Positions 7,995 through 17,469 of a stretch of DNA of 64,000 nt are shown here, one piece after another. The first letter of the stretch is position 1. The number at the start of each line of letters is the position of its first letter. A model generated the notes under the pieces. That model ran no database searches and had not been told where the DNA came from. It saw nothing but the letters and a program-made list of their open reading frames with translations. The position numbers and the translations under genes were made by a program. Source of the DNA: Chania multitudinisentens RB-25 (GTDB taxonomy: Bacteria > Pseudomonadota > Gammaproteobacteria > Enterobacterales > Enterobacteriaceae); the NCBI RefSeq assembly GCF_000520015.2, contig NZ_CP007044.2:2356001-2420000 (forward strand). Reading direction: 5' to 3'.

Positions 7995-10900
7995 GTGGCA
8001 ATCTTTGACATTGAAAAAGCCGAATTACTTCGGCTCTCCGATACTCAGCTAGAAGAGCTGATTGCTAGGCTTGCGGAAGCTGAAGTGGCAATGTATGGCC
8101 ATAGCCCAGCATGTGTAAATTGGTCTGGTTCAATCACTGCCCCAGACGGAGGCGTTGATATCCATGTTCAGATTCCAGTTGATCAACTGAATGCTGGCTT
8201 TCTTGTAAGGCCTGATACCGTGTTTCAGGCAAAGAAACCTACAATGCCAAAGTCTGCAATCGAGAAGGAAATGGGCACTGGCAAAGCGCTTTCATCGATC
8301 ATCTCTGAACAAGCTAGAAAGCAAGGTAGCTACATAATTGTCAGCTTAGGCGATGATTGCTCGCCGTCAGGAAAAGCGAACCGTCTCAAAGCAATGCGAG
8401 ATGCAGTAAAAGATGATCCCAACAAAGGCAATCTTCATCTTGATTTCTACGATCGTTCCAAACTCATTCAATGGTTGCGCCAACACCAATCAGTCATGCT
8501 GTGGACAAAAGGGAAACTTGGACAAGGGTATTCCGGTTGGCAACCATACGGTGCGTGGAGCAATCCACCACAAGGTGTTACGGACACTTTAATCTCAGCC
8601 CCTGGTGTAACCATTACTTTGCCATCGGGAAAGGGGCAAAAACTCAAAATTGATGAAGCAATTAGCCCAATGCGAGCTCTTATCCGGTCAACGAATAAGG
8701 CCGTTCGTATTACAGGATTGTCTGGTGTTGGGAAGACAAGGATCGTTCAGGCACTCTTCGATGAAACAGTTGGAACAGATGCGCTTGACCGAACAGTAGC
8801 TATTTATGTTGATACTGGATCTGAGCCAGTGCCTTCGGCAACGGCGATGCTCGATAAGCTGATCGCTGAGGGCCGACGAGCCATCATGATCCTCGACAAT
8901 TGCCCATCAGAACTACACGCTTCACTTGCCAGCAAAGTATCAGCCTCTGGAAGAGAAGTAAGTCTCATCACTATCGAGTACGACATTAGAGATGACAAAC
9001 CACAGACAACAGAGGTCATCCACATTGAGACAGATGGTCCGGAGGTGGCAGAGCAACTTCTTATCCGTCGCTTCCCTTCTATTGGTCAGAATAATGCCCG
9101 CCGAATTGCTGAGTTTGCAGACGGAAATGCAAGAGTTGCTTTGGCTATAGCGGAGAGGGGGAAGGAAGGTGAGAGTTTGGCTCTGCTTTCTGATGCGCAG
9201 TTGTTTAATCGCTTGTTTGAACAGCGTAATCATCCCGACGGTAATTTACGGGAGCAAGCTGAAATATTGTCTCTGGTATATTCGTTCTCGGTCTCTAGTC
9301 CAGATGCTGTTACCGATGAACTGGAAATATTGGGTGCATTCTTTGGGTATCCTAAAATCCAGTTATTCAAAGCTGTTACGAAGTTGATGGAACGTCATGT
9401 TGTTCAGAAGAGATCCCACTGGAGAGCCATACTTCCCCATGCCATTGCTAACAAGTTGGCAGCATCTGCACTTAATAGTATTCCGGTTGATCAACTTAGG
9501 GCGACATTTGAAGCTCCGGATTGTGAGCGTTTATTAATGTCTTTTGCACACCGGCTTGGGCTGTTGCATGACCACCCTGTTGCGAGAGAGATTGTTGAAG
9601 CTTGGCTTCAGCCTGAAGGCATGCTAGGGAGTATAATCGAACTAAATGACGCTTCGGCACGAATACTTGAGTATATCGGGCCAGTTGCACCTGAAGCATT
9701 ACTCAACCGAATTGAGGCCGTACTCTCCTCATCTGATTTTAAAGGTGTGGAACCTAGCTACAACCCACAGCGGCGAAGCGTTCTCAGTCTTTTACAAGTA
9801 TTGGCATACGAACCGAACGCCTTTGAGCGATGCGCCAGGCTCCTTATTCGAATGGCAGACGACGAAGCCGATAATAATGACCAGCATTCTGCTCGAAACA
9901 TGGTCCCAAGGTTTTTCCAGGCGTACCTGTCTGGTACTCACTCATCCCTGAGCCAGCGTATTGATTTAATGAACGAATGCATTGCATCAGACATGGTGGC
10001 GCGCAGATCTCTAGGTTTCAAAATGCTGTCAACTGCCTTGGACGGCCCACCGTGGTCAGGGTTTGGGGTGAATGAGTTTGGAGCCCGACCAAGGGACTAT
10101 GGATACGAACCCAACTATGATGAACTTGTAGAATGGCGCAGCGCCTTTATTGACGTTGTGGTCCGATTAGGGACATCCGGAGATCCTGAGCTTGAAGGGC
10201 CCGCACGATCAATCCTAGCTAACGAATTCAGGGGAATTTGGTTTCAAGAAGCGATGCGAGACAAACTCGTCGATGCTGCCCGTACATTAAATGCTTTTAG
10301 TCCTTGGGGGGAAGGTTGGAAAGCCGTTCGTTCAACGGTCTATCTTGACTATACCAAACGTAGCGATGGAGATGATGTTAAGCAGTTGCCGGACAATCTT
10401 GCTGCCTTAGAGAAGGAGTTGGAGCCCACGGAGTTAATTCCAACAATAAAGACATATGTATTGAGTACAAATCATGATTATTGGGCACTGGATGCAGATT
10501 TCGATCATGAGGACTCCAATAAATATGCCGCAGTTGGAAAACGACTGGAAGCCAAAGTACTTCAATTGGGACAGGACTTTGCCTTATCAAATCATGTGCT
10601 TGAGGAGTTAGGAGCAGAGCTGTTCTTCATCGGTGGAATGCCCTATCGCGCCGTCTTTGGTCGAGGACTTGCTCGAGGGGCACATGATCTACGTATTGGC
10701 TGGCAGCGACTTGTTGAACAAATAGAAAAGCAGCCAGATGTTAATAAAGACTTTGGAGTCATAGGAGGCTTCATTGAAGAAGTTGACTCTGTCGATCCAG
10801 CATTAGCGCAGGAGTTTCTTGACCAATGTGTGCAGCATCCTGAACTTAGACAGGTATTGGTTAGCTTGCATCCGCGGCGGGAGTACACAGTACAGGATTT

Positions 10901-11873
10901 GGAGCGCTGCATGACGCTTCTGGATGAGTCTGACACTAATTTGCCCATGTATGGACCGATCCTGTGGAGAGATCAATATGCTAATTTACCAAGAAACTGT
11001 GTTCTTGATCTTACTCTCCAGTTGCTGAGTAAACCAAATGGCGATGATGTAGTTTTAGATGCTCTCAGCATGAAGGTTCATGGCAAGGATAAAACAGTTG
11101 ATACTCTTGGTACGGACCTTAGGCAGGCTGGCCTGAGAGCCGCAATCCATAGACTCAACAGAGATGATAATGCCTCTGGTGGGTCCAGAGATTATGGAAT
11201 GGAGCTCGTCGTTGGTGCTGCGCTGCGTTTTGATGGCAATGAGTCAGAAAAGTTAGAATGGCTGGACACGATTTTTTCTATTGTTGATAGGCACTACGGT
11301 TATATTCAGTCGTTTAAAAAGTCCATTGAGACCACCGCAGCATTGATGCCTGAGGCATTCCTTGATCGCATTTTTGAAGGGGATGAAGAACAGAAAAAAA
11401 GAAGATTATTTTTTATTAACCGTAGTAGCTCACGTGGGTTACCGCTTGCCAAAATTGATGTCGACGACTTAATTGAGTGGTGTAAGGCAAAAAATGATCC
11501 ACACGTATGGCCTTCTATTGCGGCTGGTATAACTCTTTGGTCAAAGGATGCATTGATCTATGAAGCACCAAAAGATCCCGAGCAGAACGAACTTACCTTG
11601 ACGGAAGATGCTATCAAGTTTCTTGAGGCCTCACCTAATCCAAAAGCTGTTCTTGATTCTTTCGCTGAGCGAGTTATTCCTTCATCTTGGTCTGGAAGTC
11701 GGGCGAACGTCATGCAACTTAGAGCGGATGCGATGGGTCAATTGCTCAAACACGAATGCCCAGGTATCTCTGAGGCTGCCAAAGTAGTTTGTGAAAAAAT
11801 GATTCAGTGGGTAGAACGCCAAAAAGAATGCGAACAACGGGAAGATAGTGAAAGGGAACAGCGGTTTGAATAA
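7995..11873 (+). CDS. PD-(D/E)xK nuclease fused to STAND-like NTPase, AVAST-like defence protein
   Basis: A 1,292-aa protein starting at GTG 7995 behind AAGGTGAAGG. Residues about 20-170 carry a restriction-like nuclease signature: GGVD with D55, then FQAK with Q78-x-K80, the QxK variant common in Mrr-like and type IV enzymes. A P-loop GLSGVGKT is at 241-248 and a Walker-B-like AIMILDN near 296. About 800 residues of helical, repeat-like sequence follow. Effector-NTPase-sensor order is that of STAND defence proteins such as the Avs (AVAST) group, which detect phage proteins through the C-terminal part and then release nuclease activity. It lies 40 bp after the reverse transcriptase gene but is probably an independent system. 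The exact family is not identified. Confidence 0.65.
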   Translation: MAIFDIEKAELLRLSDTQLEELIARLAEAEVAMYGHSPACVNWSGSITAPDGGVDIHVQIPVDQLNAGFLVRPDTVFQAKKPTMPKSAIEKEMGTGKALSSIISEQARKQGSYIIVSLGDDCSPSGKANRLKAMRDAVKDDPNKGNLHLDFYDRSKLIQWLRQHQSVMLWTKGKLGQGYSGWQPYGAWSNPPQGVTDTLISAPGVTITLPSGKGQKLKIDEAISPMRALIRSTNKAVRITGLSGVGKTRIVQALFDETVGTDALDRTVAIYVDTGSEPVPSATAMLDKLIAEGRRAIMILDNCPSELHASLASKVSASGREVSLITIEYDIRDDKPQTTEVIHIETDGPEVAEQLLIRRFPSIGQNNARRIAEFADGNARVALAIAERGKEGESLALLSDAQLFNRLFEQRNHPDGNLREQAEILSLVYSFSVSSPDAVTDELEILGAFFGYPKIQLFKAVTKLMERHVVQKRSHWRAILPHAIANKLAASALNSIPVDQLRATFEAPDCERLLMSFAHRLGLLHDHPVAREIVEAWLQPEGMLGSIIELNDASARILEYIGPVAPEALLNRIEAVLSSSDFKGVEPSYNPQRRSVLSLLQVLAYEPNAFERCARLLIRMADDEADNNDQHSARNMVPRFFQAYLSGTHSSLSQRIDLMNECIASDMVARRSLGFKMLSTALDGPPWSGFGVNEFGARPRDYGYEPNYDELVEWRSAFIDVVVRLGTSGDPELEGPARSILANEFRGIWFQEAMRDKLVDAARTLNAFSPWGEGWKAVRSTVYLDYTKRSDGDDVKQLPDNLAALEKELEPTELIPTIKTYVLSTNHDYWALDADFDHEDSNKYAAVGKRLEAKVLQLGQDFALSNHVLEELGAELFFIGGMPYRAVFGRGLARGAHDLRIGWQRLVEQIEKQPDVNKDFGVIGGFIEEVDSVDPALAQEFLDQCVQHPELRQVLVSLHPRREYTVQDLERCMTLLDESDTNLPMYGPILWRDQYANLPRNCVLDLTLQLLSKPNGDDVVLDALSMKVHGKDKTVDTLGTDLRQAGLRAAIHRLNRDDNASGGSRDYGMELVVGAALRFDGNESEKLEWLDTIFSIVDRHYGYIQSFKKSIETTAALMPEAFLDRIFEGDEEQKKRRLFFINRSSSRGLPLAKIDVDDLIEWCKAKNDPHVWPSIAAGITLWSKDALIYEAPKDPEQNELTLTEDAIKFLEASPNPKAVLDSFAERVIPSSWSGSRANVMQLRADAMGQLLKHECPGISEAAKVVCEKMIQWVERQKECEQREDSEREQRFE

Positions 11874-12705
11874 AGGCTACTAGCCTATACAAACGTTCTG
11901 CGTTAAGGAGAAAGTAATGGAATCTGCACGTGATAAACGTACCGGAGAAAAAGTCGAGGCTGAAGATCTCTGGCTGCTGGATAGCGTTGATACTGAAGGC
12001 TACGTGTGCTGGGGATGTGGTATAACCATGCATCCGGCTGCATGGGAAAAAGATAAAAAAGTCAGAGCCTATTTTAAAAAGAAACGCCATATTCAACATC
12101 ATCATGAATGTGATGCTGATGCTGAAAGCACAGTAATTCGCCAGGGGCAGAAGGAGAGTGTCCGCAACATACTGGACAGTGCTCCAAGTTTAATGCCCTC
12201 GGGATTAAAGTTGATTGAGCAACGCCCGGTTGTTGAACCAAGTATCGCAGGTGATGAAAGCAAGTCCAGTTCGACGCGTTCAGCATCCTCAGTATCTGGT
12301 GAAGGTAATTCACCTGAACGACAATCCCGGCGTCAAGTGAATACTATCCGCAATATTTGCCGTGCCTTCATCCGCTTCCCATATGATCGAGGAATGTCGC
12401 TAAACGTTCCTGGTATCAAGGGGCAAACTTACTCAGAGGTGTTTAAAAAGCTCCAAAGTAAAATTCAGCCCTACCCGGAGCCAAAGATCTTTTATGCTGA
12501 ACTACTCTGGAATAAATTTGTTGAAGATGATGAAAAACTCATCATCCCGTTGTCTGGCGCGTGGGCAGAAGACGAATCAGGAAAGCGTAAACCTTCCCGA
12601 AGTTACCAGATCCACATAAAATGGGCTGGGTGGTCAAAAGCCAAGCGGACAGTGGTAAGTAAAGAGTTGGAAGCTGCTCGGACAGAGGCACAGGAAGCTA
12701 AAGCA

Positions 12706-12713
12706 AAAAGATT
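12706..12713. repeat. Left target-site duplication of the IS256-family element
   Basis: AAAAGATT occurs here and again at 16391-16398, directly outside the two terminal inverted repeats. An 8-bp duplication is usual for the IS256 family. It marks the exact insertion point in the host gene. Confidence 0.9.
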
Positions 12714-13351
12714 GAGAGTGTTCAGAATTCTGTGTCACGTTAAAAATTCTACAGTGTCATCACATTATTCAGCCGCCCTTCAAAATAAATGGCTAACTGC
12801 GACAATGTCAAATTCCAGCTCTGAATGGGCATTGTCCATTTCTCCTGTGCGTTCCTCAGACCCAGATAAAGCAGCTTCAGAAGACTGTTTTCATTCGGGA
12901 AAGCACCTTTGGTTTTGGTCAGCTTCCTGAACTGACGGTGTACCGATTCGATAGCATTCGTGGTGTAAATGACCTTGCGGATAGTCGCCGGATAGCGGAA
13001 GTACGCCGACAGGTTTGCCCACTTGCGACGCCACGACTGGAGCACCACCGGATACTGCTGGCCCCATTTTGCTTCCAGCTCGTCCAGCGCCGTTTCCGCC
13101 GCCTCTTTTGACACCGCACGATACACTGGCTTCAGGTCAGCCATGAACGCTTTATGGTGCTTCGACGCCACATATTTAATCGAGTTACGTATCTGGTGAA
13201 TAATACATAGCTGAACTTCCGTTTGCGGATAAATACTGTTTATTGCTTCCGGGAAGCCGGTCAGCCGTAAGCGTCCGGTGATCTCATATTGCTAGCAAAA
13301 CTCTGTTGCCACATGCTGCCTTCATTCAAGACAACGAATCGGAGGGGAAAT

Positions 13352-13654
13352 ATGGCAAAACGGTATTCTCACAGTGAACGGCAACAACATCTCGACACCT
13401 GGCAACAGAGCGGATTGTCTAAAAAACACTATTGCCGACAGCATGACCTGAACCCAGCCACCTTTTATTACTGGCTAAAGCATCATCGTGATGACGCTAC
13501 CGTGAGCGTTCCCGCTGCCTTTATTCCTGCGCACCGAGTGATGCCCGGGAATAATGATGCTGACACGGTAACGCTCAACCTCCCCAATGGCTGTTCGGTC
13601 AGGTGTCTTCCGACGCAATTGCGGGCGGTGATGCAGGCCCTGTCCCTATGTTAA
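13352..13654 (+). CDS. tnpA: IS66 family accessory protein TnpA
   Basis: 100 aa from ATG 13352, chosen because GGAGGGG lies just upstream. The N-terminal half is a helix-turn-helix of the IS66 Orf1 type (KRYSHSERQQHLDTWQQSG, then NPATFYYWLKHH). It is needed together with TnpB and TnpC for IS66 transposition. The stop overlaps the tnpB start (ATGTTAA). Confidence 0.9.
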   Translation: MAKRYSHSERQQHLDTWQQSGLSKKHYCRQHDLNPATFYYWLKHHRDDATVSVPAAFIPAHRVMPGNNDADTVTLNLPNGCSVRCLPTQLRAVMQALSLC

Positions 13655-13983
13655 CACCGCACCACATCTGGCTGGCACGGGAGCCCGTCGATATGCGCCG
13701 GGGCATTGATACCCTGACGCAATACATTACCGACCACCTGCACCAACCCTGGCAAGGGGAAGCTGCTTTTGTCTTTTGCAACAAGGCACGCTCGCGCATC
13801 AAAGTCCTGCGCTGGGACAAGCACGGCGTCTGGCTGTGTCTGCGTCGTCTTCATCAAGGCCATTTTGTCTGGCCCCGACAAGGTGATGTCGCCTGGCTGC
13901 TGTCACCCGAGCAGGTCGACTGGTTGATGAAAGGCATTGACTGGCAGCGGGTGGATGGTCTGGATTTAACCGGCTGGAAATAA
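13648..13983 (+). CDS. tnpB: IS66 family accessory protein TnpB
   Basis: 111 aa from ATG 13648, overlapping the end of tnpA. An in-frame ATG at 13603 would overlap tnpA further and is less likely. It contains the family signature REPVDMRRGIDTL near the N-terminus and FCNKARSRIKVLRWDKHGVWL in the middle. Orf2 of IS66 elements is typically about 115 aa. Biochemical role unclear; required for transposition. Confidence 0.93.
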   Translation: MLTPHHIWLAREPVDMRRGIDTLTQYITDHLHQPWQGEAAFVFCNKARSRIKVLRWDKHGVWLCLRRLHQGHFVWPRQGDVAWLLSPEQVDWLMKGIDWQRVDGLDLTGWK

Positions 13984-14049
13984 CGAAAAATAGTGATTAA
14001 TACATTGATTATCAATGACAATATGGTGCCATGTTGATAAAGTGTTCGC

Positions 14050-15582
14050 ATGAATATCGATGCCTTGCTGACCTCAAAAGACCCCGACGAACTGCGCACT
14101 CTGGCGTTGAAATTACTCGCAGACCTTGAACAGCAGACGCAGCGAAACCAGACACAAACGTGCTATATCCAGCAACTGGAAGACGCACTGAAAAACGCCC
14201 GTCAGTGGCGCTTCGGGCGTAAAAGCGAAGCCTTCCAGGGCGAACAGCGCGGGTTGTTCGACGAAGATATCGAGGCCGATGCCGCCGATATCGAGCAGCA
14301 ACTGGCGACTCTGTTACCCGAGCCGAAAACACCCAAACCGCAGGTACCCAAGCGCCAACCTCTGCCGCGTGAACTGCCCCGGGAAGAGGTTCGTCTGGCG
14401 CCGGCGTCTGATAGCTGCCCAGACTGTGGTTACCCCCTGCGCTTCATTCGTGATGAAATCAGCGAACGGCTGGAATATGTTCCGGCTCGCTTCATCGTGC
14501 ATCGCCATGTCCGCCCGCAGTTCAGTTGTGCACACTGTGAAACAGTCGTCAGCGAGCCGCTACCGGCACAGCTGATTGAAAAAGGTCTGCCCGGTCCGGG
14601 TCTGCTGGCGCAGGTGGTGTGTGCCAAAAGTCTTGACCACCTGCCGCTCTACCGTCAGCAAGTGATATATCAACGTAGCGGTGTCGACCTGCCTCGCAGT
14701 ACCTTGGCGGGTTGGTTCGGTGCCGTGGGTGCTGCCCTGAAACCGTTGGCCCAGGCGCTGCATCAGGACCTGTTGCAACACCCGGTCCTGCAGGCCGACG
14801 AAACCCCGCTCTCCATCCTCGACCCCGGCAAGGGCAAAACCCAACGCGGTTATCTGTGGGCTTATATCACCGCGCTGGGGGCTGACCGGTCGATAGTGCT
14901 TTATGATTGCCAGCCGGGGCGCAGTGGTCAGTATGCCCGCGATGTGCTTGAGGGTTGGCGCGGTACCCTGGTGGTGGACGGTTATGCCGGTTACCAGGCG
15001 TTGTTCGACAGCGGCCAGGCACTTGAGGCTGGATGTTGGGCGCACGCCCGGCGCAAGTTCTTCGAACTGTTTACTGCCAACAAAAGCCCGGTGGCCAAGG
15101 TTGCGCTGGATACAATCCGTGAGCTTTATAAGCTTGAGCGTAAAATCAAACCTCGGTCGGCGTATAAGAAACGCCAATGGCGACGGCGATACGCCAAACC
15201 CCGGCTGGAGACCTTCCATCAATGGCTGTTGTTGCAACAGACACACTCGGCACCCAACTCCGGGCTGCGCAAGGCGCTGGACTATACCCTGAAACGTTGG
15301 CCTGCGTTGCTGTGTTACCTGGACGATGGCCGCGTACCCATCGACAATAATCGCACTGAAAACTGCCTCCGTCCGGTGGCCATAGGCCGCAAAAACTGGC
15401 TCTTTGCCGGGTCGTTGCGTGCTGGGCAACGGATGGCGGCTATCCTGAGTCTGCTGGAAACCGCCAAACTCAACGGTCACGACCCTTACGTCTGGTTGCG
15501 CGATGTGCTGACCCGCTTGCCGACTTGGCCCAGCAATAGGCTCAGCGAGCTATTACCCTACGCCGAAAACAGCTTCAGCTAA
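14050..15582 (+). CDS. tnpC: IS66 family DDE transposase TnpC
   Basis: 510 aa. A leucine-rich coiled N-terminus is followed by a zinc-ribbon-like CPDCG...CAHC region (about residues 120-175). The catalytic core includes QADETPLSIL, VVDGYAGYQAL, CWAHARRKFFEL and DNNRTENCLRP. A short C-terminal domain follows. It catalyses cut-and-paste movement of the IS. The frame is intact. Confidence 0.95.
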   Translation: MNIDALLTSKDPDELRTLALKLLADLEQQTQRNQTQTCYIQQLEDALKNARQWRFGRKSEAFQGEQRGLFDEDIEADAADIEQQLATLLPEPKTPKPQVPKRQPLPRELPREEVRLAPASDSCPDCGYPLRFIRDEISERLEYVPARFIVHRHVRPQFSCAHCETVVSEPLPAQLIEKGLPGPGLLAQVVCAKSLDHLPLYRQQVIYQRSGVDLPRSTLAGWFGAVGAALKPLAQALHQDLLQHPVLQADETPLSILDPGKGKTQRGYLWAYITALGADRSIVLYDCQPGRSGQYARDVLEGWRGTLVVDGYAGYQALFDSGQALEAGCWAHARRKFFELFTANKSPVAKVALDTIRELYKLERKIKPRSAYKKRQWRRRYAKPRLETFHQWLLLQQTHSAPNSGLRKALDYTLKRWPALLCYLDDGRVPIDNNRTENCLRPVAIGRKNWLFAGSLRAGQRMAAILSLLETAKLNGHDPYVWLRDVLTRLPTWPSNRLSELLPYAENSFS

Positions 15583-16524
15583 TATCCACCAGTTTATTAC
15601 ACTACTTTAATAACACAACGCGAGTTCGCCGGACGCTTACGGTCAGCCCATCCACGCAGGCGATCAGAATGTCTTCAACGCCACGGTTTTGCAGGTCGCT
15701 TAATACGGATAACCAGAAGTTTGCGCCTTCGCTTTCCGACAGATACAGGCCCAGAATGTCTTTTTTGCCTTCCAGATCCAGCGCCAGCACAGTGTAAACG
15801 GCTTTGCTCTGGTAACGGCCATCCTCGCGGATTTTATAGTGAATGGCATCCAGCCAGACGAAAGGATAAACCTTCTCCAGCGGGCGCTGCTGCCACTGTT
15901 TTAATTCGGGGATGACTTTATCCGTTACAGCGCTGATGGTGGCGGTGGAAACACTGAAAGCATATAACTCCTCAATCTCCCGGCTGATATCCTGGTAGCT
16001 CATCCCCAGCGCAAACAGGCGGATGATCTTGCGTTCAATTTCATCGGACAGTGTGGTCTGGTGCTTCTTCACTAACTGAGGCTCAAAAGAGCCATTACGA
16101 TCACGCGGAGTCGCCAGTTCGAAGCTGCCGGTCGGGGCTTTAATAGTCTTTTTACCAGAACCGTTTTTACGGTTGGCTTCAACATCCTGAGCCAGATGAG
16201 AGTCGAGCTCAGCGGCCAGAGCAGCCTCAGTTAACTGTTTGATTAGCGGAGTTAAAACACCATCTTTACCGGTTAATGCCTGGCCGGACTGGAGTGCCTT
16301 AAGCGCTTTGTCGAAATCGAAGGGTTGGGACATGTGTCATTCCTTTTTAGGGATATATTACTGGAATGACACAGAATTTCTAACACTCCCAAAAGATTAA
16401 AAGATAAGGCTTGGGTCTTCTTTATCGGTGAGCAAAGCGCTGATAGCCCGGAGATTTTCTACGTCACTGATTACCGGTTAATTTGTGCGATCGTGGGGCA
16501 TATTACTTAACTCTGAAGTAAAAA

Positions 16525-16549
16525 AGGCCTTCCCACGCAGAGAAGGCCT
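16525..16549 (-). terminator. Intrinsic terminator after the YfjJ-like gene
   Basis: AGGCCTTC at 16525-16532 pairs with GAAGGCCT at 16542-16549. Read on the minus strand the stem is followed by a run of T (plus-strand A's from 16520). It ends transcription of the 16560-17174 gene and lies just past the restored stop of the split gene, so it may serve both strands. Confidence 0.8.
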
Positions 16550-16559
16550 GCTCACATGG

Positions 16560-17174
16560 CTATTTCCGGCTACCTCCGAAGTTGCGTTCACCTTCTTCGT
16601 AAATTTTGCTATCAAGTTTGGTCAAATAGTCCAGTCTATGTAGTAGCTCCCCGTACTCATAGATATAATCTGCCGAATTCCGGTCCAGTATATACCGGCA
16701 GTTATCAGGGAAGTGAACCAACCCAGGGTAGTCTTCCAGTTCCAGTCCTAATGCACTGTACCAGGCTCTGGTGATCATCATTCGTAAGCTGGTGTCGATA
16801 TTATAATCTCCCAGCTTGTTGTAGGCCTGTTCGTTGAACACAAAGCAAACGTGGAAGTGGCATTTCCCTGACTGGCTGAATTCTTTAGCCCACACATTAC
16901 GCAGGGTATTGGGGTGAACCCGTGCACCGTTACGCTTTCTTCGCAGCTCACTGTTTTTCAACATCTCTTTTAACGCGTTTATCGACCGGGATATTGCTCC
17001 AGGTTTAAGGTTATGGAAGCAGCCGACGGTATCTTCCAGTATGGGGGGGTAATGGTAATCAGTACGTACGGCCATAATGCTGGGATATTCGTTAGTGGAA
17101 TAGCTGAGCACCTCAAGTATTGTGTCTAGATTGTCTGCGTTGTGTAATCCATGCGATCCAATGTATGTTTTCAT
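16560..17174 (-). CDS. YfjJ/YagK-domain (inovirus Gp2-like) protein
   Basis: 204 aa. The segment KCHFHVCFVFNEQAYN (about residues 105-120) contains an HxH motif flanked by hydrophobic residues, as in HUH replication proteins. The C-terminal part has the RYILDRNSADY block typical of the YagK/YfjJ C-terminal domain. Relatives occur in P4-like satellites and in filamentous-phage Gp2-like initiators, so a role in episomal replication of the excised island is plausible. It is encoded downstream of the DUF3987 gene on the same strand, as yfjI and yfjJ are in CP4-57. Family confidence is good; the biochemical role is inference. Confidence 0.8.
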   Translation of the reverse strand: MKTYIGSHGLHNADNLDTILEVLSYSTNEYPSIMAVRTDYHYPPILEDTVGCFHNLKPGAISRSINALKEMLKNSELRRKRNGARVHPNTLRNVWAKEFSQSGKCHFHVCFVFNEQAYNKLGDYNIDTSLRMMITRAWYSALGLELEDYPGLVHFPDNCRYILDRNSADYIYEYGELLHRLDYLTKLDSKIYEEGERNFGGSRK

Positions 17175-17198
17175 AATATATACCTATGTGGTTGGTCC

Positions 17199-17219
17199 TA
17201 CGGTCTGTCAGGGACCGTA
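17199..17219. repeat. Inverted repeat upstream of the YfjJ-like gene
   Basis: TACGGTC (17199-17205) and GACCGTA (17213-17219) are perfect complements around a 7-nt loop, 25 bp before the start codon of the minus-strand gene. It could be an operator, a leader hairpin or part of a replication origin. The remaining 17220-17469 gap shows no further gene and is AT-rich. Confidence 0.5.
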
Positions 17220-17469
17220 TTGGTTATTGCCACACAGACAGGGCTATACTTGCTCAGAGTTAGGGGTATATACTGGTATCAGATCTTAGTACTAGAATAC
17301 TATTATGATCTGACTGTTAATATATCTCTTAGCTAACTATTAACAGGTAGTAAGAGGATGTGACCATTATAATACCTTTTCCTACGCCTAAATTTGAGAT
17401 GAAGTCAGCCCCAGCCTGTGGTGACTATTTAAAAGTAACTCTGCAATTAGGTTTGAAAAATGGCGACTG

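Larger units (their letters stand above)
13267..15640. mobile_element. Complete IS66-family insertion sequence
   Basis: The element is 2,374 bp. The left end reads GTAAGCGTCCGGTGATCTC, and the right end read inward on the minus strand is GTAAGCGTCCGGCGAACTC, so the repeats are imperfect and begin GTAAGCG as in IS66. The 8-bp target duplication GGTCAGCC is at 13259-13266 and 15641-15648. It carries the three usual genes tnpA, tnpB and tnpC, all open, so it may still be mobile. It inserted into the transposase gene of the IS256-family element and is therefore the younger event. Confidence 0.95.
12749..16333 (-). pseudogene. IS256-family transposase, split by IS66
   Basis: The N-terminal part (about 231 codons, 16333 down to 15641) and C-terminal part (13258 down to 12749) rejoin exactly in frame when the IS66 element and one 8-bp repeat are removed, giving about 400 aa, the usual size for this family. 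Visible catalytic context: D in VWLDAIHYK, D in the rebuilt CVDGLTGFPEA, and E in TTNAIES, the DDE set. Each piece alone lacks part of the catalytic core, so the gene is inactive. Left alone, the N-terminal half runs on into the IS66 end for about a dozen foreign residues. Confidence 0.92.
12714..16390. mobile_element. IS256-family insertion sequence, interrupted by IS66
   Basis: The terminal inverted repeats start GAGAGTGTTCAGAATTCTG at the left and, read on the other strand, GGGAGTGTTAGAAATTCTG at the right. Both are flanked by the 8-bp direct repeat AAAAGATT. Without the inner 2,374-bp IS66 element and one 8-bp duplication the element is 1,295 bp, close to IS256-family members such as IS285 and IS1414. 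It carries one transposase gene on the minus strand, now split. With its own transposase broken it can move only with help. Confidence 0.92.
11917..16510 (+). pseudogene. Zinc-finger-like hypothetical gene split by insertion sequences
   Basis: The ATG at 11917 follows AAGGAG. Coding runs to 12713, where an IS256-family element enters. The rest is at 16399-16510 and ends in TAA. Joining 12713 directly to 16399 (one copy of the AAAAGATT duplication) keeps the frame and restores a protein of about 302 aa. Residues 30-70 contain CWGCG followed by HHHEC within a basic, YFKKKRH-rich context, a likely zinc site reminiscent of the N-terminal part of CoiA-like proteins. A low-complexity serine-rich linker lies near residues 108-140. 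In the present state the upstream part reads into the IS and ends at 12930 after foreign residues. Function unknown; the gene follows three defence loci. Confidence 0.8.

Noticed and set aside
14560..15480. 306-codon minus-strand frame inside IS66 tnpC
   Set aside because: Antisense to the conserved transposase core; no ribosome-binding site or family signature.
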